Assembly: GCA_037176725.1 (NCBI GenBank)
Contig: JAZBRS010000029.1
Span: 45,270,001 to 45,334,000, forward strand
DNA from: Posidonia oceanica
Taxonomy: Eukaryota > Streptophyta > Magnoliopsida > Alismatales > Posidoniaceae
Length of the DNA stretch: 64,000 nucleotides
Reading direction: 5' to 3'
Part shown: positions 58,356-64,000 of the stretch, piece after piece
How the letters are laid out: each line of letters begins with the position of its first letter
How positions within the stretch are numbered: position 1 is the first letter of the stretch
The notes under the pieces: generated by a model
Seen by the model: the letters and a program-made list of their open reading frames with translations, nothing else
Database searches by the model: none
What the model was told of the DNA's origin: nothing
Position numbers and translations under genes: made by a program

Positions 58356-61300
58356 TGTAGTAATCCTGAATTTTGATCGTCCATGCACATTACCAAAGCT
58401 TGTGTGCACCGATCAAAATCGGCTCACTATATGCGGCTGGATCCGAGGGAAGGAACTCGACTTGGAAACGCTGGCAAAAGAGAAGAAAAGAAATGATAAG
58501 ACAATTCGGAGTTGCCACCGGGTCTATTGAATTGGAAGACAAGGAAAACCGGGGGTTAAGCATGAAAAGACATGCAAAACCGGATGCAAGGTGGGGCAAA
58601 GAGATGCGAGGCTAAGCTAAGCTATGCTATGCTACTATGCTATACTATGCTATGCTATGACTCGAGCCTAGGATAAAGGAAAGATCGATGCGAGCCAAGA
58701 GAAAGGGCAAGGACTCCTGTTACGCATGGGGAAGGTGTTAGGCACCCCGATACATCTGAGAGTCGGTCTTTCTTAGGCGATCTCACGCTAATGTAGGGAA
58801 TTGCTAGCCTAATGCCTAAATGCCATAAATGCCTACCTGCTATGCATTGAAAATAAATGTGTTATCTATGTGCTTAGCCACGTAGCTAGTGTTCCGAACT
58901 GGGCGGACCTTGGTTCGTGAGAACTCCTAAGCAGTAAGCATCATAGCCCTATATGCAGATGCAGGCGATAAAATAAAACCGTGGGGAAACCAAGCATTGC
59001 AGGCGACATGCAAGCGATAAAGCAAAACAGGTGCGGAAAATGGTGCGAAAATGCGGAAAATAGGGCAAAGTGCGAAAAACGAGGCAAAGCGGGGTGCGAA
59101 ACCAAAACAAAAGGATGGGCAACATGCATTGGGGTTGCAGCAAGCCAAAGAAGCAATAAAACGCGAGAAACGGCGAGCGGAACAAAATCTGCGCTTTAAA
59201 ATGGCGGTCAGCCATCTACAAGTATTGGACGCTGGAAACACCAATGTCCAACGTTGGACGCTAGCAGAGCTGGAGTCCAACACCTGCCGCAGGCAGACAA
59301 CATGCAAATTTTGAAAATCCATGCATTCTGACAATATGGATGCAATACAAATGCAAATATGCAGCTAAATGGGTGCCTGACATGCAAGACTAACCTAACA
59401 GAAGATTAGAAGAGGGATCAGAACAAGGAGCAAGCCAGAATCAAGGATTCAAGCTAGCAGGTTGTTGGACGCTTGTAGGTTGGGCGTCCAACGTTAGACG
59501 CCAAAGTGGCTGGCGTCCAACACAGAACAGAAGACAGAGGAGAGAAGGGAGCATACAAGTGATAGATGAGAATAGGGATCATGCATTTGGGCCATTGGAG
59601 GTGAGCATGGGCAAGCAAGCAAACATGGGAAGCTTAAAAAAACAACTTAGACCTTATGTGCAGCCTGTACCAGGTCAGAGACGCAACCAGGTCGTTGGAC
59701 GCAAGCTAGGCCGACATCCAATGTTGGATGCCAGCTCCAGCAGCGTACAACGCCCTGGGAGGCACAACACACAAAAGACATGCATAGACAAGCAAATAAC
59801 TTAATGGAAGCTTAAGAACAGTTGCTACTAAAGCTAAACATGCATAAGAACACAGGAGATAAGCAAACATGGAGATCAGGACAACATGCAAGCTCTGAAC
59901 AAAGGATGAGGAGCCAGGACGTTGGACGCTAGAGCCAGCAGCATCCAACGTTGGACGTTGAAGGCTCTGGCGTCCAATGACCCAAGCATGCAGACTTACC
60001 TGTTCTAAAGGGGGAGCTCGACTCAGACCCCACCTACATGCATGCAACTACTGAAACATGCCATAACAAGAAAGAAACATTCATAGCAAGCATGGCAAGC
60101 ATTTGATCCAAGAATACAAGATAAAAGGAAGCATGCATGAAAGAATAGGCTTCAAACTTGCAAAAAGGAATAAATAGCGTAAAGAAATCCTAGCAAACCT
60201 AAGCATGGTTGCCTTAGGGGCCAGGCATCTCTAAGCATGCATGGATCACAAAATAATATCAAGAATATGCAAGACATAGGCATGGCAGCAAAGCAAAGCA
60301 AGCAGATATGTTGGACGCTAGGTGAACCAGCGTCCAACGTTGGACGCGGCTCACCCTAGCGTCCAACGCAGGCAGGAGACAAACTGAACATTAAGCATGC
60401 AAAAAGTATTCAAACAAGCATGGAATAAGTTAAAAAGCATGGCACAACATCAGAGCACACTTAAAGAAGCACATAGCATGGGTCTGCAGGAAAGCATGCA
60501 AGGATAAAGCATGGGAAGCATTCAAACAAGGGCAAAGCTAAACAGAGTGTTGGATGCTGCTATAGCAGGCGTCCAACGTTGGACACACCAGTTGGTGCGT
60601 CCAACACACTGAACTCTCTCTTGAACGTGGATCACGTCCAAAAGGAGTCAAATAAATTGCTAAGTTGCATGGAGACACTCTACTATGCATGCAAGACTAC
60701 AGGGGATGGAAAACTAACCGTTGGAAGGCCCGGAACGGCGTGCTGCACCAAGCTTGCCGGAGTTGCAGGTGTGCTGCGGTAGCGACTTCGGTGAGGTCGT
60801 CTGAGCTTCTCGGAGCACCGGAGAGGCTAGCAAAGCGTCGAGGACGAAGAGGGGAGTCGCTTCTACGCTTTGGAGCTGGCAATTCTCTTCTCAACTCTGT
60901 GTGGTGACTGTGATAGAGGCATGAAGTTGTGGTTTTGTGCAAATGGCATGGGTTCTTGTGCTAGGCAGAGGTGTTGCAGGCTGAATTCTGACGGATTCAA
61001 GTGCCGACAGGTGCGGGTGAGTGTGTGAGGTCCATGTGGAATGTCAAAGGAGGGCGTGGGCATTGGCAGGAGGCCGGCGAAGGCGAAGCGGTGGCTGACA
61101 CGGGTGGCGGAAGTCAGCCCTGTCAGAGAGAGGTTAGAGAACTTGTTTTGGGTTGATATGGAGGAGATGGGTAGTTACTTAGGTTTGGAAGGTAGTGGAT
61201 GGCATGGAGTGGAGGAAGGGACGGGTAGTAACTGCGGAGAGGCGCGGGATTGGACGGCTGGTGAGCTGGAGGGGGCGGAGCAACCGCTGCTGCCCTCGAG

Positions 61301-61597
61301 TCGTTAGCGCCAGACCAGAGGGCGTCCAATGTTGGACGCTAGCAGAGGCCGCGTCCAACGTTGGATGCTGCCTGTTCCAGCGTCCAACACACTCTGGTGG
61401 CATAAGCTGTAAATGGGCTTGGGGTTGGGCCTAGAAGTGTTGTAAAAGATGCAAAGAGGCTTGGTAAAGGCTTCTAGGGTTTGGGGCAAGGTTTTGGGGC
61501 TAGAAAATGGGTTAGAAAAGGGATGCCATTCCAGAGTCCACACGAGCCTGCCAAAGAGAACAACCAACTTCCTGGCTGTCAGAATGGGGTGTTTACA
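58356..61597 (-). repeat. 5' LTR of element D (3242 bp)
   Basis: Minus strand TGTAAACACCCC to GGATTACTACA. It is colinear with the split 3' LTR and a few percent diverged by eye. The GACATAGG|CATGGC junction near 60287 is uninterrupted, giving the pre-insertion state of LTR E. It contains the conserved GC-rich block (58670-58770), the internal TGGCAACTC (58517-58509) and the seven hairpin clusters. Confidence 0.95.
59225..61388. repeat. 27-nt hairpin clusters in the 5' LTR of D
   Basis: Clusters start at about 59225, 59465, 59695, 59922, 60311, 60550 and 61304, one for each cluster of the other LTR. The 29-nt pitch is kept except for one 28-nt step in the last cluster. Several units have single-arm changes relative to the other LTR (CCAATGTCCAA for CCAGCGTCCAA at 59225; GACACACCA for GACGCACCA near 60579), so pairing is being lost after insertion. 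Confidence 0.88.
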
Positions 61598-61602
61598 ACT
61601 GC
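61598..61602. other. Target site duplication of element D, right copy (ACTGC)
   Basis: Identical to 32948-32952 and directly adjacent to the outer end of the 5' LTR. Confidence 0.93.
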
Positions 61603-63918
61603 ATTGCATTAAAAGTCAGCATTTTTGCTTATTTGCATCTGGGTCCACCTACATGGTTTCAAAATCATTTAAATACCTTTTAAAACCATATTGCATTAAA
61701 ATAAAATGCCACATGTTTCCAGATTTGCATTCCAGTCCTGTGCATGGTTTATAAATCATTTAATCTGCATGTTTACCTTAATACATTGCATGCAAGTCCT
61801 CTGATTAACTTTTATTTGCATTTTAGTCCTCTACCAATTGATAAAATCATTTTAATCACATGTTTACCTTATTGCATTGCATTAAAAAACCCAAAAAATC
61901 ATTTAATTGCATCTGAGTCCTTTATTCAATCAGTTTTCATTTAAAGCATGTTTAAAACCATATAACATTGCTAAAAAACCCATAAAAATGTTTTAATTGC
62001 ATGTTAATCCAATCAGTTGTAAATCAAGCATTTAACTTTGCATTTTATCTTATTGCGTTGCATTAATAAACCAGAAAAATGTAATAATTGCATTTAGGTC
62101 CTTCTACTGTGAGTCAGTAGTTTATTTTTGCATTTTTACATTGTAAAAAAACCCCTAAAAAATCCCATAATTGCATTTAAGTCTATCTGTTGTTAATCAA
62201 TCATTTAATTCATGTTTTAAACCTTATTGCATTGCAGAAAAATCCTGAAAAACTTAATAATTGCATATCAGTCCAATTTACATGTAATCAATCATTTAAA
62301 TTATATTTCAAACTATATTGCATTGCAGAAAACACCAATAACATGTTTTATTTGCATTTTAGTCCTTTATGCTTACAAATGCCATGTTTAGTTGCATTTT
62401 AGACCATTTTGCAATATTTTAAAAGCCCATTGTTTTCTGAAATTGCATATTGGACTCAGTTTTCAACTTTTGCAAGTTTGCATGCTTTCCTTGCATTGCA
62501 TTTAGGTCCTATAAATTTTTAAAATTGCATTTAGGTCCTTTTCATGCATTTTTGCATGCATAACTCCTGTTTAGCCTTGCATTCACCCTTGCATGGTTTC
62601 TTTATCATCTTTTGCATGCATTAGGCCTGTTTCACACACAGTTAGGCACATTTTGCACTTAGGACCCTGTAGTTTTCCCAAATTACACTTAGGTCCCTGC
62701 GTTGCATTTGCATTCCCATGTCATCAATTGTTGCATCTTTGCATCCATTCCAGCATTTTCATCACTTTTGCATGCACACATCCTGCATTGCACACCCTTA
62801 GGGACTATTTGCACTTAGGCCCCTATCTTTTCTGGCCCTTGAGCCTTCTGACTTGAAACCTGAATAACTTTTGATCGAACCGTTGGATTTCCACGATCTA
62901 ACTGTCCAGGTCTTCCTGGTTGAATGATCTTTCATTTAAACCAAAGTTATCTCAGATCAGGCATCAGATCCTCAAGATAAGTCCATCTGAATCACAACAC
63001 ATCATTCATTTGCATTACATGCATCGTTTTACATGCCTGCTTTCCTCTTCGCTTATTGTTGCACTGTTTTGCGTGCCTACCATCACTTTTGCACCGTTTT
63101 GCATGCCAACATCTGTTTTTGCCTATTTTCGCACCGTTTTGCGTGCCTGCTCCTATTTTCGCTTGCTTTGCACCGTTTTGCATGCCAACTCTTGTTTTCT
63201 CTTGCATGTCGTTTGCATCTGCTTGGTTTTCTTCGCCATTTTGTTTTAATCGCTTGCATTTGCATTAGGGCAGTGAAGCTTACTACCTGGAGTTCTCACG
63301 GACCTAGGTTTGCCCGGTTCGGAACACAGACAATGCTACTGAGCACATAGGTTGCACGTTTACTTTCCTTGTGCACCGCATCATTTAGAACACACATTTG
63401 AACATGTAATCATAGCATACCTAGCATTTAAGCATTCAGGCACATCCTTTAGCAAGCATTCATGGCACTTAGGCCTTCAAAGCATGTATTATCCCTCAAA
63501 AGCGAGCATAAGCCTAGAAAGACCACTCCTTGGGCGTGTCGGGGGTGTCTAACACCTTCCCTGCACGTAACAGGAGTCCTTACCCTTTTTCTGGCCCGCA
63601 ATGACCCTTTTGCCCTCGTCCTTGGCACGAGACATCTTCTTTGCATAGCATTTGCATTGCATTGCATCTCTTTGAGTGGTTTTGCATGCTTTTCATGCAT
63701 TTCCCTAGTTTTCCTTGTCTCCCGACTTAATAGACATGGTGGCGACTCCCTTTTGTCTTTTCTTTCTTTCTTCACTTTGGCTTTTCGCCCCTATTTTCAG
63801 TGTTTTGAGTCGAGTTTCCTCCTCAGATCACCAGCTAATAGTGAACTTGATTTTCGATCAGTGCACGCGAGCTCTAGCAGCGTCCACGGATGATCACGAA
63901 ACTCACGAGATCGCTACA
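61603..63918 (+). repeat. LTR C, right part, ending GCTACA
   Basis: Continues the LTR interrupted at 32952. A TTGCATTTTAGTCC/TTGCATTTAGGTCC field (61600-62560) leads to a short minisatellite of GCACCGTTTTGCGTGCC units (about 63055-63200), the conserved CAGTGAAGCTTAC and GGTTCGGAACACAGACA segment, the GC-rich block (63500-63640) and the internal TGGCGACTC (63740-63748). The end at 63918 (GATCGCTACA) matches the other LTR ends. No primer site follows, so this is a 3' or solo LTR. Confidence 0.8.
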
Positions 63919-64000
63919 GTATGCAGGGGAAGAAAACTGCTGATGCACAAGGTAAGGGTATGCAGGATGCTGTGCAGTGAGTTGTGGAGATTGTGGGAGC
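63919..64000. other. Sequence flanking LTR C, unassigned
   Basis: 82 bases beyond the last LTR end. They contain ATGCAGGGGAAG and GTTGTGGAG segments. Too short to assign; GTATG (63919-63923) would be the right target duplication if LTR C is complete. Confidence 0.4.

Larger units (their letters stand above)
32953..61597 (-). mobile_element. Element D: full-length Tat/Ogre-like retrotransposon, minus strand
   Basis: It spans 28.6 kb, of which 5571 bp is the later insertion of LTR E plus its duplication, so D itself is about 23.1 kb. Reading on the minus strand: 5' LTR 61597-58356, primer site 58354-58337, leader, gag, protease, linker, RT, two RNase H domains, integrase, extra ORF, 121-bp array, polypurine tract 41782-41770, 3' LTR 41769-32953. 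It has the same gene order as A but LTRs half as long and different repeat arrays. The coding part holds many stops and at least two single-base frameshifts, so it is inactive. Confidence 0.95.

Overview
The window is plant nuclear DNA made of nested LTR retrotransposons. I see no host gene, rRNA or tRNA gene. The elements are Ty3/gypsy, Tat/Ogre-like. Supporting features are a gag-protease-RT-RNase H-second RNase H-integrase order, a primer-binding site of TGGCGACTCC type, very long LTRs (3.2 to 6 kb), 5-bp target duplications and an extra ORF downstream of integrase. A flowering plant is the likely host; I cannot name the species.

Five elements or LTRs, lettered here, are nested. LTR C (outermost visible) is seen as 32401-32952 plus 61603-63918. 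LTR B (1-412 plus 28612-32400) lies inside C, and its left end is upstream of the window. Element A (413-28606, + strand, 28.2 kb) lies inside B, with target duplication GAACC and LTRs of about 6.03 kb. Element D (32953-61597, - strand) lies inside C, with target duplication ACTGC and LTRs of about 3.24 kb. Solo LTR E (34869-40434, - orientation, 5.57 kb, target duplication ATAGG) lies inside the 3' LTR of D. The other LTR of D, near 60287, keeps the empty site.

Both complete elements share one plan: 5' LTR, primer-binding site, a leader of over 1 kb with a conserved GC-rich block and a possible splice donor, gag, protease, a long low-complexity linker, RT/RNase H, a second RNase H, integrase, a spacer with a purine-rich tract, an extra ORF resembling plant-mobile-domain/DUF7745 proteins, a repeat-packed 3' region, a polypurine tract in a hairpin arm, and the 3' LTR. 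Both are dead copies. A carries about a dozen stops and frameshifts, mostly TAG. D carries frameshifts, many stops and a protease active-site substitution.

The least explained signal is a hairpin repeat vocabulary. The LTRs of D carry seven clusters of 27-nt hairpins on a strict 29-nt pitch whose inner stems change in matched pairs. The 3' region of D has a 121-bp tandem array built on twin hairpins. The 3' region of A has three further arrays (about 55, 71 and 28 bp), two of which share a GATA(A)G...C(T)TATC stem. Other recurrent signals are a second primer-site core inside every LTR, a conserved GGGGGTG/CACC block in every LTR, and a 29-30 bp GTTTTGCGTGCC minisatellite in several of them.
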